Positions 34,119 through 47,306 of a stretch of 64,000 bases of DNA are shown here, in pieces. Below the pieces are notes generated by a model. It was given only the letters and a program-made list of their open reading frames with translations, did no database searches and had not been told where the DNA came from. Each line of letters starts with the position of its first letter. Positions within the stretch are counted from its first letter, which is position 1. Source of the stretch: Panaeolus papilionaceus (Eukaryota > Basidiomycota > Agaricomycetes > Agaricales); assembly GCA_015501605.1 (NCBI GenBank), contig JADNRZ010000008.1:1550001-1614000 (forward strand). Reading direction: 5' to 3'. Position numbers and translations under genes: made by a program.

Positions 34119-35595
34119 TGATGGCTCGAATATTTTTATGTATTTTACTTGTCCCATCTAATATTTTTGGGGGATGATGGCCCTTATTTATTCAAATCTT
34201 CTCTGAGAGATATCTTGATAGCATGTTTAGTATGCTTGTCATATCCATAGGAATGAGCCGAGAAGAGGTTTTGGGTGTCATGAAATGGATGTAACTTGTC
34301 CCTCGTCCTCGTGAGATAGTTTTAGTGAGTCTATTCTGCGGCGTCTTTGAATTCTTCAACTGATTATTGCACGACAGTGCTGCTATGCATGGAGGCTACT
34401 ATTCAAATAGGTCCAGTGTCTGTAAAATTACTCGATGCACCAATGGATAGAACCCCCAGAAATGGTCTGTCAATACAAAGAAGCGAGTCTGCAGGTTGTT
34501 CCCATGAATGCTTCCCAGTACTTTCGCCGAGTTATCCTATATATGCCTCGAGAATAATTTGACGGCAGATTTTCAGTCTCTATCAGGTGAGAATGCAGCG
34601 AAAGGAGCCTCGATGGAATTCAACCTCGACACTTCGAAACCACGTTGGGAACGATAACACTTACATCATGCTTTGCATGGTCACTTTTTCGGACATTTTT
34701 AGGCGATCCCACAGCGTTTGACTCTGCTTTTCTATCTAAAGTGGAAGCCTGTTGATCAGTCTTCTTGAGGATGCTTACGAATACCACGTCAAATGTTCCC
34801 CCGGTGAAGACATACTGATGATGACCCCCGATCGCACAATTTTACCGCCTTGGACCTCAATGCGTTTTCAAATTCCACCGAAATCACAGTAAATCCTGTG
34901 GAAAGCTTAAATACGGTCTTACATCTCGTCTCTTATGCTCATCAACAGGGACCGACCAGTCATCGTTAAAGAAGTTGGTAAGAGATGTAGTTTATACTCG
35001 CTCTTGCACTTTTTCTTACACATATCTAGTACGACGTTGGCGCTCGTAACTCGCTCTTTGTCAATGTCCACGGTCCAGCGATACGCATGATACCCGATCA
35101 TTAAACAGATTCATGGGAATGCTACACTCTCTGACCGATGTTTCTCACTTGAACAGCCAGAAGTCGACCATAGTCAGTAAAGGTGGACATGCTGGGGGCC
35201 TGATACGGACCAAGAAAAATGGTTAGCGTCTAAGAAACGGCCAGGCGAACCTCTAGATCTGCCAGAAACCAATGTTGCATTCGATAAGCCCCTGGTAAGC
35301 TCTGGTCATGGAAAATCCCAGTTCAAACCAACTGACCACGAGGTTCTTTGCATGATGAGCTTCAGTTTTCCCCTTCGCTGAGACGAAAGTTGCTGGGGAT
35401 GGACTTCACAGAGCATCAGATCAAGCTTTCCCAGTCGCGCACACATGAGTCGAATAAAGCAGGAGAAAGTAATGATTCATGAGCAATGACGAAGAGTACA
35501 ATGTAGTAGCAGCTACCTAAAAGCGGATCGATGAGCCCTGAAAACTACAATCGTAATCTAGGCACTAGGTACATGCGAGGTGTTCATGAAAGGGT
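34119..35595. other. 1.5-kb interval without recognised gene
   Basis: Only short open frames and scattered GT/AG sites. No domain motif is recognised on either strand. It includes the 3' flanks of the convergent genes at 31535-34118 and 35596-36555. Confidence 0.4.
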
Positions 35596-36555
35596 TTAGG
35601 CGTGGGTCAAGAGACCGGGGCGGTAAGGCAGGAGGCCGTAGTCACCACCAGAGCTGGGAGACCTGCCCTGGTAGAGCAAGCGGAGGTTGCAAGCGTCGAT
35701 GGTGTTGGTCTGATCGGCACTGTCACGGATGAGTTCACCATGAGAAATGTCGTTGGTCCAGGAAGCACCGCTGTTCGCCTTGCCAGCGAATGGGTTGCTC
35801 TCAGTAGCGGCATTAGGGGTCCAGCTGCCACTGAGGCTTGTAGCAGTGAACGAACGGAAGTAACGGCCTTGACTGCCAATGGCCTCGACGACCATGAGGT
35901 ACTGCTGCTTGCCCTTGACGGTGTAGACCTGGACGGCCTCGAAAAGGTTGTTGGTGGAGTCGGACAAGACAGTCACGTAGTTGGAGCCGAAGCTACCAGG
36001 GAAGTTGCCAATGGGCATGGAGGCGCGGTAGATCTTGCCGTTGTCACCGCAGAAGAAGAGGTACATGTTCTGGCTGTCACCAATGACGGCCTGGTCAATG
36101 GGGCCGGTGCCAGATCCACTGATGGATCCAGTGAAGAGAGTGTTGGCTCCCGACCAGCCGTTGGGGTTGGTGGGGTTGCTGCTTGTCTTGTACGAGAACG
36201 CAGTGGGTCCCCATTGGTACGCCAAGACCCAGATGTTCTTGGGGGCGAAGAAGAAGAGGGATGGTGCGACGGTGCCTTGGGTCATAGCAGTCTGGGTGGC
36301 GGAGCCCAGCTCGTTGAAGTTGCTGACAAGGCTGAAAGCCATAGATCCCCATGAGGAGCCGGTGTTGTGGGTGGTGGCGTAGACGAGATGTTTTCCTTGG
36401 TAAGGAGCAGTGGTGAAGTCCTTGAGCGAAACCCAGCCATTCTTGGGGGTGGCGAGCGCGCCAGAGGAGGTCCAGCGGTAGGAGGAAGGAAGGCTGCACT
36501 GGGCAAGTGTGGATGCCGCAGATGCGAGCAAAGTAATGCAGATAGTGGTCTTCAT
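35596..36555 (-). CDS. GH62 alpha-L-arabinofuranosidase, secreted, 319 aa
   Basis: Intronless frame. An in-frame ATG ten codons upstream gives a less typical leader, so I start at 36555, where a clean signal peptide begins ([19 protein letters not shown]). The mature enzyme shows GH62 landmarks in order: [20 protein letters not shown] followed by [81 protein letters not shown] and [20 protein letters not shown]. By family knowledge the Asp in KDFT, the Asp in GPIDQ and the Glu in LFEAVQVY are the candidate base, modulator and acid. GH62 enzymes invert and remove arabinose side chains from arabinoxylan outside the cell. No carbohydrate-binding module is attached. The length is normal for a single-domain member. 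Confidence 0.93.
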   Translation of the reverse strand: MKTTICITLLASAASTLAQCSLPSSYRWTSSGALATPKNGWVSLKDFTTAPYQGKHLVYATTHNTGSSWGSMAFSLVSNFNELGSATQTAMTQGTVAPSLFFFAPKNIWVLAYQWGPTAFSYKTSSNPTNPNGWSGANTLFTGSISGSGTGPIDQAVIGDSQNMYLFFCGDNGKIYRASMPIGNFPGSFGSNYVTVLSDSTNNLFEAVQVYTVKGKQQYLMVVEAIGSQGRYFRSFTATSLSGSWTPNAATESNPFAGKANSGASWTNDISHGELIRDSADQTNTIDACNLRLLYQGRSPSSGGDYGLLPYRPGLLTHA

Positions 36556-36612
36556 GTTAGGAGTGATGTGAACGAGTGACCACAATGACCTCTCATAGTT
36601 CCAGAGGTGGGG

Positions 36613-36620
36613 TATATATA
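36613..36620 (-). promoter_or_regulatory. TATA box of GH62 gene
   Basis: TATATATA sits about 58-65 bp upstream of the start at 36555, a strong core-promoter match typical of induced secreted-enzyme genes. Confidence 0.55.
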
Positions 36621-36624
36621 CTCC

Positions 36625-39600
36625 CAGATGGAGCCTGAGGGTCCTACAAACAGTCGCTAGTCGCGCTTCTGGTGCACGGGTGGTATCCAGAACGCTCAGG
36701 TGGTATTAACGCAGCACCTGGGTGGTGTCTGTGCATGGCCATGCACTGTATTTTTGGCTCGAGGAGCCAGCAGAGTGAGGTTCTGAAGTGAGGAGGGAAG
36801 CCTTCGTCTGTCATAGCCCTAGTATTCTTACCGACGACAAACCGTGAATGAACCGGTGTCCCCAAGTCCCAATTTGCCTGGGTGAAAGCAATGAAACATC
36901 ACTCCAAGCTCGTCCGACCGGGCCCCCAGACTTTTGCTCAGAAGCTAGGTCAGAGTAGCCTATTTATAGCCATGATCAAGTAACGCGCACCTACGTATAC
37001 TCTTAGAATGAAGATTTACATTGCAGACTGGTCTTCGCCCGCAAAAATACCGAACGCGAGCGCGCCTGTTTGGGCGATCGATGGTCAGACTTCCAAGCAA
37101 ATTACAGTGCGTCTATCACCCAGTATTGGTAGGCTGAGAGGATGACCTTTAAAGTACCAAGCCTTGCTGCTGTTCCACCCACGTCGAATATCTGATACAT
37201 CTCTGCAAGACACAACATGAATGAATCTTGATAAAATGTTGTTGAATTTTCCGAAAACCATAAGTTCATTAGCACCCGGACGCGACCATGGTATCAGGTG
37301 AGCGCTTTAGTGTCTGCAACCGTTTTGGGAAGATATGTTAAGCCGACTTAGGAGGTTTAGAAGTTTGGAGAAGTTGCTGAGAAGCATACCTCGAGCCGAG
37401 TCCCGAGGAAGCAATGAAGCATGTCCATTGACTTGCAGATGGAACAACACCGCCACTGCCACGAGATCATGGAGTTTATACCCCACAAAGTTACAGGTTA
37501 TATAAGGGAGCCTAGAGATGGAAGAGGGTGGCGAGCTTGGTAAACAATAGCGGAGCACAGTAGAACTCACAGTCAAATGTCAATTGTTTCTACCGAGACT
37601 GAAGTGTATGATGAATAGACTTGGGAGGGGTCGGGACTAAATAATTTTTGAAATTTTGCTAAAAATAGGGAGAGTCTGGGGTCAAAACTGGTCAAAATCG
37701 CATCGCCATCGTTCGTAGGCGCCACGTAGGGAAGAAAAATTACTTTATTAGGTGATTTGTCAGCAATCTTGTCCAAGTTGGCGGATTTGAGGCGAAATTC
37801 TTGGATAAGATATCGTTATTTGCTTGGTCGCGTGCAATAGGGAGAGGTTAGGGATGTATTGGTTTAGGATCTTTGAATGTATTAGATTCTCGCGATGATA
37901 TGGATAACAAACTATGAGACTTCAGAGTTTGTGAGGGTGCGGGGGACCGGGGTCGTTTGGCAGACCTCCCGAAAATTCGGAAGACACGTGATCTCAGCGC
38001 GTCAAAGCTCTCGACGATTCGCGTCGGGCGTTTGCGCGAAACACGCTCGAGATCACGTCTGCTGCGTTCTGAATGAAACACGCTGCCAAAAGACCTGAGC
38101 GTTAAGGTAAGCCGAGGCAATCCGAACTGGATTCCAAGCGGCCGTCCCAAGCACTGAGGGAGAGGGTGGGCGGGTAAAAAGAAAATGCAGTTCTAAGCTT
38201 GTTTCCTGCGCGCAGGAGATTTTTACGCAGGGAAAAAGGTCGAATGAAAATTTTATGAAAGAAGACGCGTTGAACGGTGTATAACCGCCTTGCGCATTCA
38301 TTATTTGGCGCTATCGCTATTGATAAATATGGCACGCTACGCTATCTCACTGCATCTTATCCTCTGATGAGGCTGCGCCTCATCCCGGAATAAGACCTTG
38401 CAGGAGCTTCCTGGGGCCTCGTAGAATTCACAAAGGAATTTCGAAGTTGATCGATAATTATTGATGCAAAAATCAAAAATCATCCGAGAATCAAATCCGG
38501 AATCGCGTCAAAAACCTCCCAGAATCTGAGGCTGACATCCCCTACTGTGATGCTCAATCAAAGTCGTGATCGCGGGCTCTCTTCCACTACCACCAGCCTT
38601 GTTCCCGCATGGAGGGTGAATGCACTGTCGACCTTTCTTCTTCCACTAATACCACCAACAGTGATCTCAACACTATTAGGACCTTTTTTCTCCCCACCAC
38701 CAGTGTTCTCACATAGCGCATGAACTGCATCAGCCCTATAGCTTTGTTTTAAAATTTACTAATTACTTTTTGTACTTTAGCACAACAAATGGGTCGTCTA
38801 CGATGAGTGCTTGAAATAGTCTGACTGGGGAGCGATGCAGGTTGTGATGTTTAGTTTTTGGATACAATTATACCCAGAGGATTTACATTATTTTATGTTA
38901 ATTATAAGCGTGTCGTAAGTTGTACGAGCTGGACTCTGCAAAGCACGAATCGGGGCATTTAAGCAGTAATTAAGCGCCATGCGCGCTACGAACGCCCCCA
39001 TCATCATTACCTTATACTCATACGTACGTGTGGTTTGTTCCGCATATTTTATTCGACGTGGCATCTCTCGAGCTGCTTGTGGATATGAAGTCTTTTTAAG
39101 AATGGTTTCCATTAATTTCAGAGGGGGTATTTTGAGTCTTCTGTAAATAGGGGCATGCTTATCGTTGAACTGGGCCGCCTCAAGAACCATCATCGATCAT
39201 CAGTGGACCGCGTTTGCAGCCCTTCATTATAGTCGGCGCATTTGCCGGGCACGCAAATCTACTTACATCGAGAATTAGGGACTGTGGCGGACAATCATCG
39301 GTCCCTGTCGCGCCACGCGACTCTGGAGAAATCTTGGACTCGAATGGCGACCTTATGACCAAGGATCTCCAAGCCGAGAAGTGCAACGTTCCAAGTACTT
39401 CAACTCACCACTGTGCTTATTTATGCCCATATCTCTGTTGTGTTGATCGAACTCACCGTGTGACCCACTGCTTCGAGTGGCTTTTGATGGTTAGGGGCCA
39501 ACTTTCTGTCGTGGCGGAACATCTCCGGCTTCGACCTCGCTCGAAGACATCATAAAACAAATTACCCGAAACACGGGTGTAGTCTTTGAATGTTTAAAAG

Positions 39601-39655
39601 ATTTACAGAGCTGACCCCAGCCCTCTCAGCCACTTTGATCTCAATATTAGTGAAC
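36625..39655. other. 3-kb interval without recognised gene
   Basis: No convincing coding region. Frames are below about 115 codons and show no recognisable motif. It holds the upstream regions of the divergent GH62 and CE16 genes. A perfect small hairpin (GATGAGGC-TGC-GCCTCATC) lies at 38366-38384. Confidence 0.4.
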
Positions 39656-41289
39656 ATGCTCAGGGTATCTAGCTTGCTTGTCTCTCTTGTTTCTCTTCTT
39701 CCCCTGGTGTCCTGCCAGTCACCACTTTACGGACAGTGTGAGAACAAGTTCCCTTCATACAAATTATTGACTTTATTGACTTGCGTGATGAAGGCGGCGG
39801 TCAAGGATATACAGGCCCCACGACCTGCGTTTCGGGGTAAAAATCCTTGCTGATATGTTGCCTTCCTTATCTTACTTACTTGCTCTTCTAACTAGCGCTG
39901 TCTGTACCTACTCTAATCCTTGTGAGTCTGGCTCTATTTTTTGACTTAGTTATCTGCTAAATGAGCGCTTCAGACTATAGCCAGTGTGTGCCAGGGACAG
40001 GAGCAACCACGACCCGTACCACGACCCCAGTACCCACCTCCACCACACCCCCATCCTCGAGGGGACCTAACTTCTGGTTCAGCTTGTAAGCAGTTATATG
40101 GCAGCAATACCCAATCAACCAAACCCTTATTTGACAAATACTTGCAGTGGTGATTCTTACACTTCGACTGGTTTCTCTGCTACGGGAACTCGTCCTAATA
40201 ATGCTAATCCTATCGGGAACCCCAACTTCCCCGGATACCCCACCACTCCTGGGGCTAACTGGGTTGGATGGCTCACCTCAACTTACAACAGCTCGCAGCT
40301 ATTCACTTACAACTACGCAGTAGGAGGAGCTACGATTGACCAGACCATTGTTCCCCCGTACTCTTCTAACATTCCCTCCGTCGTTCAACAAGTTACGACG
40401 TTCTTGAACTCTGTTGGCAGCAAGCCATCAACCACTCCATGGACCAGTAGCAACGCTCTGTTCTCTATTTGGATTGGTATTAACGATCTCGCTGCTACAT
40501 ACGGCAGGGGAGGTGACCGCGGAGCGTAAGATGGTCCGCTCCGAGTCTTTCAAATAACCTTTTGTTGACATATTGAATAGATTCTCTGACCAACTCCTCA
40601 ATTCCGAGTTTGCCCAAGTTAAGAAGCTGGTATGCCTTTATAAATGCCAAGTCGTCGGATTGCCCTCATTGCTTTCCAGTACGACGTTGGTGCCCGCAAC
40701 TTCCTCTTCGTCAATGTGCCCCCGGTCGACAGGTCTCCTCAGGTAAGCTTCTCAGCACTCGTGGTGTGCTATGTACTGAATGCGATATGTTGCATTAAAC
40801 TCCTTAGCTTCTTGCGCAGCCTACTAACAACCAGGCTGGACTTCGAACCGTTATTCAGGGATTCAACACCCGTTTAGCAGCCAAGGCTGCGGCATTCGCC
40901 TCAGCAAACCCCGGAGTGCGTCTACCATTTTGTTTATTTGCTTCGAGATATTAATAATTACCCCTATATCTTAGGCCAAAACATGGGTCTACGATTCTGC
41001 CTCTCAATTCACCCAGATTCTCAACAACCCACGCAACTACGGCTTCCGTGACGCTACCACTTATGGTGCTGGCTCGGATATCTTCTGGGGGTAAGTCTCT
41101 GAATGCCAAGCATTTTCTCCTGCTAAGCGCTTATTTTCAATGCACTTGCACAGCGATAACTACCATCCCAGCTGTAAGTCATCCTCTCTCAAAGCGTCGA
41201 ATCGTGTATTGATTATGTTTTTAGCTCCTGCTCACAAGCTCTTCGCACAACGGGTCGGCCAGCAAGTTCTTGCAGGCACAATCTGGTAA
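39656..41289 (+). CDS. CBM1-linked CE16 acetylesterase (SGNH/GDSL), secreted
   Basis: Many short exons from ATG 39656 to TAA 41289. The signal peptide (MLRVSSLLVSLVSLLPLVSC) leads into a fungal cellulose-binding module: SPLYGQC, GGQGYTGPTTCVSG, AVCTYSNP and YYSQCVPG, cut by three introns. A Thr/Pro/Ser linker (TTTRTTTPVPTSTTPPSS) follows. The catalytic domain has block I with the nucleophile (FSFGDSYTSTGF), block III GIND (FSIWIGINDLAATYG), ARNFLFVNVPPVDRSP, and the terminal Asp/His block FWGDNYHPSSPAHKLFA. This is the CE16 pattern. Such enzymes deacetylate xylo-oligosaccharides outside the cell, and the CBM1 tethers it to cellulose. With the GH62 gene 3 kb away it suggests plant-cell-wall degradation. 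The frame appears intact throughout. Confidence 0.9.
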
Positions 41290-41907
41290 ATCATTTGCGG
41301 AGTTGACTCATAAGTCGGGCAGAGGGTTATAAAGGAAGTTACATCGTAGATACATAGTACTTTAGCATGATGTTTATCGTCTACCCCTGCCTCTTTCGAG
41401 GATAAAGTTCTGTGGTCGGAATCGACGTAGTTTCCAAAAACGACTTCGCAAGAATCCCCTGGAATTGGTTTAAAGCTTTCATGAAGGATCGGTTTGAATT
41501 TGTTGAGCACTGCCCGAGCTTTAATTCTCTCAATGTTTTGGACTTTCCGTCCTATGTATGTATACTACGTTTTTCTATTCGAGACCGCAGACCATATCTC
41601 TGACCCACGTGAGGGGACCCTGACATCCGTTGACAGCCAATTCATCCATTTTTAGAGCTTAACACAGCCTTAATCCCCTCTGCAACACAACCATGAACGG
41701 CACAGAACACAATAAACACCGTGTACAGTGCACTGTCTTGAATCCACACGGAATATTTATTGAGCTTTGTCCAATCAATAATCCCTTCCTCGAAAGCAAT
41801 GCTTCGGGAGGGCCGTAATGACAATAACTTGTCATAATCGATAATTGTAGGACCCTGCCTCGAGGCGGTATCACCATGATTCGACGCTTCACATTCACTA
41901 GGATAGG
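41290..41907. other. Intergenic, CE16 3' flank to HL-1 promoter
   Basis: No gene recognised. The right end is the HL-1 promoter region. Confidence 0.4.
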
Positions 41908-41915
41908 TATATAAG
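41908..41915 (+). promoter_or_regulatory. TATA box of HL-1
   Basis: TATATAAG about 61-68 bp before the HL-1 start codon at 41976. Confidence 0.55.
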
Positions 41916-41975
41916 GAGCCATGCCGGACTACCATCTACCTTTCCCACAACCATTGCACTTCATCGCAGTCCACC

Positions 41976-44472
41976 ATGACAACCCCCGCTCGTTCAGCTT
42001 ATCGTGGCCTACGGCGAAAGCTAGTTCTAGCCTTTGATGTTGGTACAACTTACAGTGGGATCTCATACAGGTATTTATCGCAAAATTCATGTTGACCTTG
42101 GGCGCTTCTTTGATATCGTGTTCAACAGTATCCTGGATCCTGGCATCGTACCAGAAATCAAGCCTGTAACACAGTTAGTATTGGCTTTGGAAGAGTGCAA
42201 TGAGATGCTAACGCGCTTTTGCATAGATTTCCTGCCCAGGAGTACATCAGTGGAGCATCCAAGATTCCAACAGTTATCTACTATGATCAGTCTGGCAAGG
42301 TGCGGGCGGTTGGAGCAGAGGCAATGAGAGAGGGAATTTACGAGATAGCTGAGGACCAACAATGGATCAAAGCAGAATGGTGAGCACTGGGCAGCTCACC
42401 AACGCGTCAATGACCGTATTGATACTTGTCTATGTACAGGTTCAAACTACACCTTCGTTCCAAGGTTGGAGCAGGCCGCACTGTCACAAACGAAATTCCT
42501 CCCTTGCCTCTCAACAAAACTGTCAACGAAGTCTTCGCCGACTTCTTGCGTTACCTTCTGGAATGCGCGTCCTCGTATATCCAAAGCACTCATGCCAATG
42601 GCGCAGACCTCTGGTCATCTGTGAAAAATCAGATCGATTTCGTGCTTTCTCATCCAAACGGATGGGAGGGTACGCAGCAGAGTGAGATGCGTAAGGCAGC
42701 TGTTTTGGCTGGATTAATACCGGACAATGTGAACGGGCATTCTCGTCTTTCCTTCGTCACTGAAGGAGAGGCTAGTTTGCACTTCTCCATCCAAAACGGA
42801 CTTCCTTCGGGCGCCATGAAGGTGGGTAGCATAATTTTATTGTGCTTTGTGGCCTAGGACGGATGCTAAAGTGTGCAGAATGGGGACGGTGTTGTCATTG
42901 TCGATGCTGGTGGAGGTACTATCGATATCAGTTCGTACAGCAAGAGTACGGGTGCTGGCAAGGATACTTTCGAAGAAATTGCTGCTCCTCAATGTACGTT
43001 TCAGAGTTGCACTGTTTTCATTATCATGCTGACGTATACTTGAAGGTCATTTCCATGGATCAGTCTTTGTCAGTATTCACGCACGTCTATACTTGGAGCG
43101 TATGTTTCATTTTCGTTGAAGCTGTGTCCATTTCGATTTTTGTTGATGTCTTGTACAGAATACCTCGCAGAATCCAAGTTCATTGATGATCTCGACCACA
43201 TTGTCAGGCAATTTGATAAATCGACAAAACTTCGTTTCAGAAATGATACTGAGCAGCAATACATTCAATTCGGGTCGTCAAGAGATAACGAAGCCGCTTA
43301 CAACATTCGATTTGGTCAACTCAAGTTACAAGGGTACGTCGTTTTTATTGTCTGTCCCAGGGATACTACTCACTTTATCGAACAGAACTGATGTTTCCGC
43401 GTTCTTCGAGCCTTCAATCGACTGTATCAAAAAGGCTGTAGTCGAGCAAAGCAAGACGTCTCACAAACCCATTTCTGTAGGCAATTTTGTTTTATGAAGG
43501 TCTCTCTGCCCCACATCTAAACGTCGTTTACCATTGATTCATTCAGCATGTCGTGCTTGTTGGTGGCTTCTCCGCAAACGACTGGTTATACGAGAAGGTT
43601 CAAACCGCACTCACCCCTCTTGGGCTCAATATTCTCCGCCCAGAAAGTCATGTGTAAGGCACCTTTTAATTCGTTGTGGTCCCCGTTGACCCTGATGCTA
43701 TTTTTAAACTTTTGTATTGACTCCATGGCTTTTTCACAGTAACAAAGCCGTCTCTGACGGAGCCATTTCCTTCTACCTCGACCACTTCGTTCGTACTCGT
43801 GTTTCCAAGCTCACATATGGAAACTTCTGCCACATCCCATTCGATCCAAATGCTCCAGACCATCAGCAGCGAGTCAGCAAGACCTTCATTTCTGTGTCTG
43901 GGAACAAGCGAATCAGCGATTCGTTCGACATCATTCTACCGAAGGTGCGTCATTTTTAATGATACCAGAATCAGGTGTTGAGCTGTATTTTTCAGAACAC
44001 ACAAGTATCAGAGACGAAGGAGTTCCGCAAGTCGTATTTCAGGGAGTCAGAGTCGAAGTCTGAGTTTAGGAGCGCGTCGTTCTCTGTTTGGTGTTACAGA
44101 GGAACAGTGGCTGAGCCAAAATGGAAGGATGTCGATACCAGTACGTCCAATTCACAACCCGTTTGTGCTGCAGATTTCTGATCTACAATAACAGAGAACT
44201 ACACCAAGCTGTGCACGATCGAAGTGGACTTGTCACATCTTCCTTTGCAGCCCCGAACCAAGCCAAGTGGGGGCGGAAGCTACTACCGATTGGACTACGA
44301 AATTGTGCTGTTGTTCGGTTTGACAGAGTTGAAAGCACTCGTTTCATGGAAGGAAAATGTAAGCCCCCTCATTTCATGTCCTTCGTCGCGATCTTGACCT
44401 ATTCGGCAGGGAGCGGAAAAGCGAAGCGTTACCAAAATTGTTTATGATCCCGATACCACCAATGATGGATAG
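41976..44472 (+). CDS. HL-1: Hsp70/actin-fold ATPase, HSPA12-like
   Basis: A gene with about a dozen exons. Residues 16-31 are the phosphate-1 motif LVLAFDVGTTYSGISY. Next come ILDPGIVPEIKPVTQ, the conserved VFADFLRYLLECASSYI and LSHPNGWEGTQQSEMRKAAV (an HSPA12 hallmark), SFVTEGEASLHFSI, phosphate-2 VVIVDAGGGTIDISSY, HFHGSVFVSIHARLYLE, adenosine motif VVLVGGFSANDWLY and NKAVSDGAISFYLDHFVRTR. There is no canonical Hsp70 substrate-binding domain or EEVD tail. After the ATPase comes a small beta-rich region (LDYEIVLLFGLTELKALVSW) ending IVYDPDTTNDG. It is the most divergent of the four and lacks the extra 3' intron and 14-nt exon of HL-2 to HL-4. It is followed head-to-tail by CC-3. Confidence 0.85.
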
Positions 44473-44910
44473 GCAGTTTCTTGAACTCGTTGTATCTTGC
44501 AGTCCGGTTTTGTATACCAGTTTTGATTTCTTGTATGTAGTTGTCATCTGAATCCCGTATTTCGTATAATAACATTCTTCTGATGTCCCCCGCCTGCCGA
44601 CGCATGTTGATATCATTACCTCTTACCTACAAAGATAAGAGCAGATTCATCATGCGTCAAGAAGGTCCCTGAAACACTGGCTAATCTACTTAGTCCAGTG
44701 CATGCGTCCTGCACGATAAGGAGTCAAGTCTGATATACTACGTACTGAAACCACAGAAGGCCAAACACGCACGGAACACGTTGATCGGGCACGAGGTCGT
44801 GTAGCTGCGAAGTCGCGTTGCCCAACATACAACTATGTTGTTGTATATCACCTAGACCCAATCGCTTCTTCTACCTTCTCCATAATCACCACCCCCAACG
44901 ATCTACAGCT
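44473..44910. other. HL-1/CC-3 intergenic region
   Basis: About 440 bp between genes on the same strand, holding the CC-3 promoter. No coding content is recognised. A frame from 44818 runs into CC-3 but adds a non-conserved leader. Confidence 0.45.
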
Positions 44911-46725
44911 ATGCCAGCTTTCAAAATAGACAGCATGCGCAAACTCTTCGAGAAGAAACCAAAACAGAATAGACAACTCATGACACCGAGCACGACGCCT
45001 GGAGGCACGATCCAGTCGGAGTTGGAATCCAGGTCACCTATTGGACCGCCCACCGAGCAGAAAAATGGTGCGGGTTCGGTCAAGCAGAAGAAGGGACTCC
45101 GGATGCCGAAGAAGTTGTTCGAGTCGCTGACCCGAAAGAAGCCAAAACACGACGCGATCCCAGAGCGACCAAGCGCGGAGGTGTTTCCCGTGTCTCCACA
45201 CGAACATAAGGATCTCCCTTCTATTCCACATGCTCAAGTCCTGGATATTGCACCAACTCCTATTCCCATACCAACTTCCAGTTCTGCCCCTATTCCCGTT
45301 CCCGCCCCCGCCCCCATCTCAGTCTCAATAACTGAACCGAGCATCCCCATTATCGCACCTCCCAAAGCCGCGGTTCCGATTATTGCTGAACCTGTGCCTC
45401 GTACGCCAGAAAAAAGTCCTATATCCCCTACAAACAGGCCCAATGTCGCTGAATGGATAGCTGAGAAGAGAAGAATGGAGGTGGAAATCAAGCAATTGAC
45501 GGGGCGAATCGCAGCAGATCAGGAGAACTTGGTAGCGATGCAACGTGCGCAAGATAGAGAGAAGGCAGCCTCCAAAGGACTCCAAGTGCAAGCTCAGTCC
45601 CTCAAGCAGTCGCAGGACGCCGCGACTCAAAACGCTCGTGTTTTGGAGACTCGTTGTCGAGAGTTACAGGACAAAATACAGCGCATGGAGCTAAACATGA
45701 GGGAGAAGGCCAGAGCAGCAGAGGAAAACCAGGTGCAATTGCAGGCGTTGCTTGATGTGCGGACGAACGAACTTAAAGGGGCGCAATCCTTCTTGACGAT
45801 GGTGGATACGTATTCGGGAGCTGATGTGGTGAAGATGGTGGAAGTGCTGAATGCAGAAATTTTTCAGACGTCGGCGTACATGTCAGAGTTGGTGGAGGAG
45901 GTTCTACCAGACGAAGCCGTGCGGGTTAGATGGGAGGACTGTCTTACACCAGAGGCGTTGGCAGGAGTTCGTGCTGAGGTTGGCGAAGAACTTGTAGCCT
46001 TCATTGGTAGGAAGGGTCCAGAGATCCGTGATGATACACTTCCCCTTCAAATCGCGATTCAGTCCATTTTGGTGTGGTGGTCGGCGTATATGATCAATGG
46101 GTTCTGTGACGGAATACCTGGAGAGCAGATGATGAATTTGTATGAAAATATCAGAAGGACAGGTTTGTGCTCACCTTACTGCCACGATGAGAACATTAAT
46201 GACGTATCAAATTGATATATAGAACCGCAGGCAGTGTCGGCCAGATGGAGGGCGATTACAACAAAACAATTAGCTGGCACCGCTAGGTCGTTAAATAACG
46301 ACGTTATTCTTCGCATCCTGATAGGACTGTTGAAGATGGGAGGTTGGTCCGCAGATCTCCAGACATCTGCTAAGAGCACCACGGCTATTCAAGAATCCAT
46401 TTCCATCATCGAGAAGGCCTGGAAAGACATCCGAGTAGCCGCCAAAGAAGGTGTGATATCCTGCGACATCGAGCTCGTATACAGCAAACCGGGTTTACGA
46501 TTTGATTCCGAGTACATGGAGGATTCCTATGTCGATGGCGAAACCGCAACATTAGACTCCGACTCGCCAGATGACACAGTTCTGTGCACTGTAGCACTTG
46601 GGCTTAAAAGGTCGACAGCTAAACCTTCGCCCTCTGGACTGAATGAATTCCAAGAAGACCTCTTGGTAAAGCCCAAAGTAGTTCTTTCTTCTTTGTTGTT
46701 GCAGCTTGAGGATTTTAGTCACTAG
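44911..46725 (+). CDS. CC-3: coiled-coil family protein, 584 aa
   Basis: Exons 44911-46162 and 46223-46725, with a 60-nt intron at the conserved place (RRT/EPQAVSARWR). The N-terminus is basic and amphipathic (FKIDSMRKLFEKKPKQNR), then Lys-rich (KQKKGLRMPKKLFESLTRKK) and a repetitive Pro/Ile stretch (IAPTPIPIPTSSSAPIPVP). A coiled coil spans residues about 200-290. The family signature follows: LLDVRTNELKGAQSFLTMVD, SGADVVKMVEVLNAEIFQTS and PLQIAIQSILVWWSAYM. The distal part has ILIGLLKMGGW, VISCDIELVYSKPG, VLCTVALGLKRS and LLVKPKVVLSSL. I start at 44911, not the in-frame ATG at 44818, because other members begin with a similar short amphipathic leader. It is paired head-to-tail with HL-1. 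Confidence 0.85.
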
Positions 46726-47306
46726 AACACCTAAAATTTACATAGCAGGCAAGGCGCTATTTTGCTACGACCCGTCAAAAGACCTGGGGATTTAACTATA
46801 ATTTTAGTGTATTTATAGAAATATTTATACCATTACTCACTCTAATTTTCCGGCTTGATATTGAGGTCAAGCGATACGACGAAGATATGATTGCCATTGA
46901 ACGTTGTTGCAGGGTGGTGGTGGTCAGCATGGAACACCTGTGTGACCAACTTGGATATTGTGACATTGCCCCTTTCCCTTCTCCCATCATGCACACCAGA
47001 GCATGACAGCTGGAACCTTCGACAACATCATTTAAATTTAAATAAATATGGTGCAAAAGAGCTGCTAGAAACATGAATTCGCGCCAGAAGTGACTACAGT
47101 GAATACAGGACGTTGGGGGAATCAGAAGGATTGAACATCACGAATGGATCATTTTACTGATTTTTTTTATCATTAGGAATCGTGTCAGTGGTCATGAAGG
47201 AAAACAGTGCATTATTCATAAAGGTAAGAATATTCGTTTTGTATATAAAATGCGTCGCAAACATCTAGTAATTCACTGACTCTACGGATAGGCGTACTAT
47301 GTGTAC
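46726..47306. other. Convergent intergenic region CC-3/CC-4
   Basis: About 580 bp between two converging CC genes. AT-rich, no gene recognised. Confidence 0.5.

Noticed and set aside
35602..36354. 250-codon plus-strand frame opposite GH62
   Set aside because: The minus-strand GH62 enzyme is unmistakable and intact, so this is its shadow.
38366..38384. Perfect 8-bp stem, 3-nt loop hairpin
   Set aside because: No neighbouring gene end, no RNA-gene context; hairpins of this size arise by chance in 64 kb.
44818..44910. In-frame upstream ATG of CC-3
   Set aside because: The extra 31 residues resemble C/T-rich promoter translation. Other family members start with a short amphipathic leader matching 44911.
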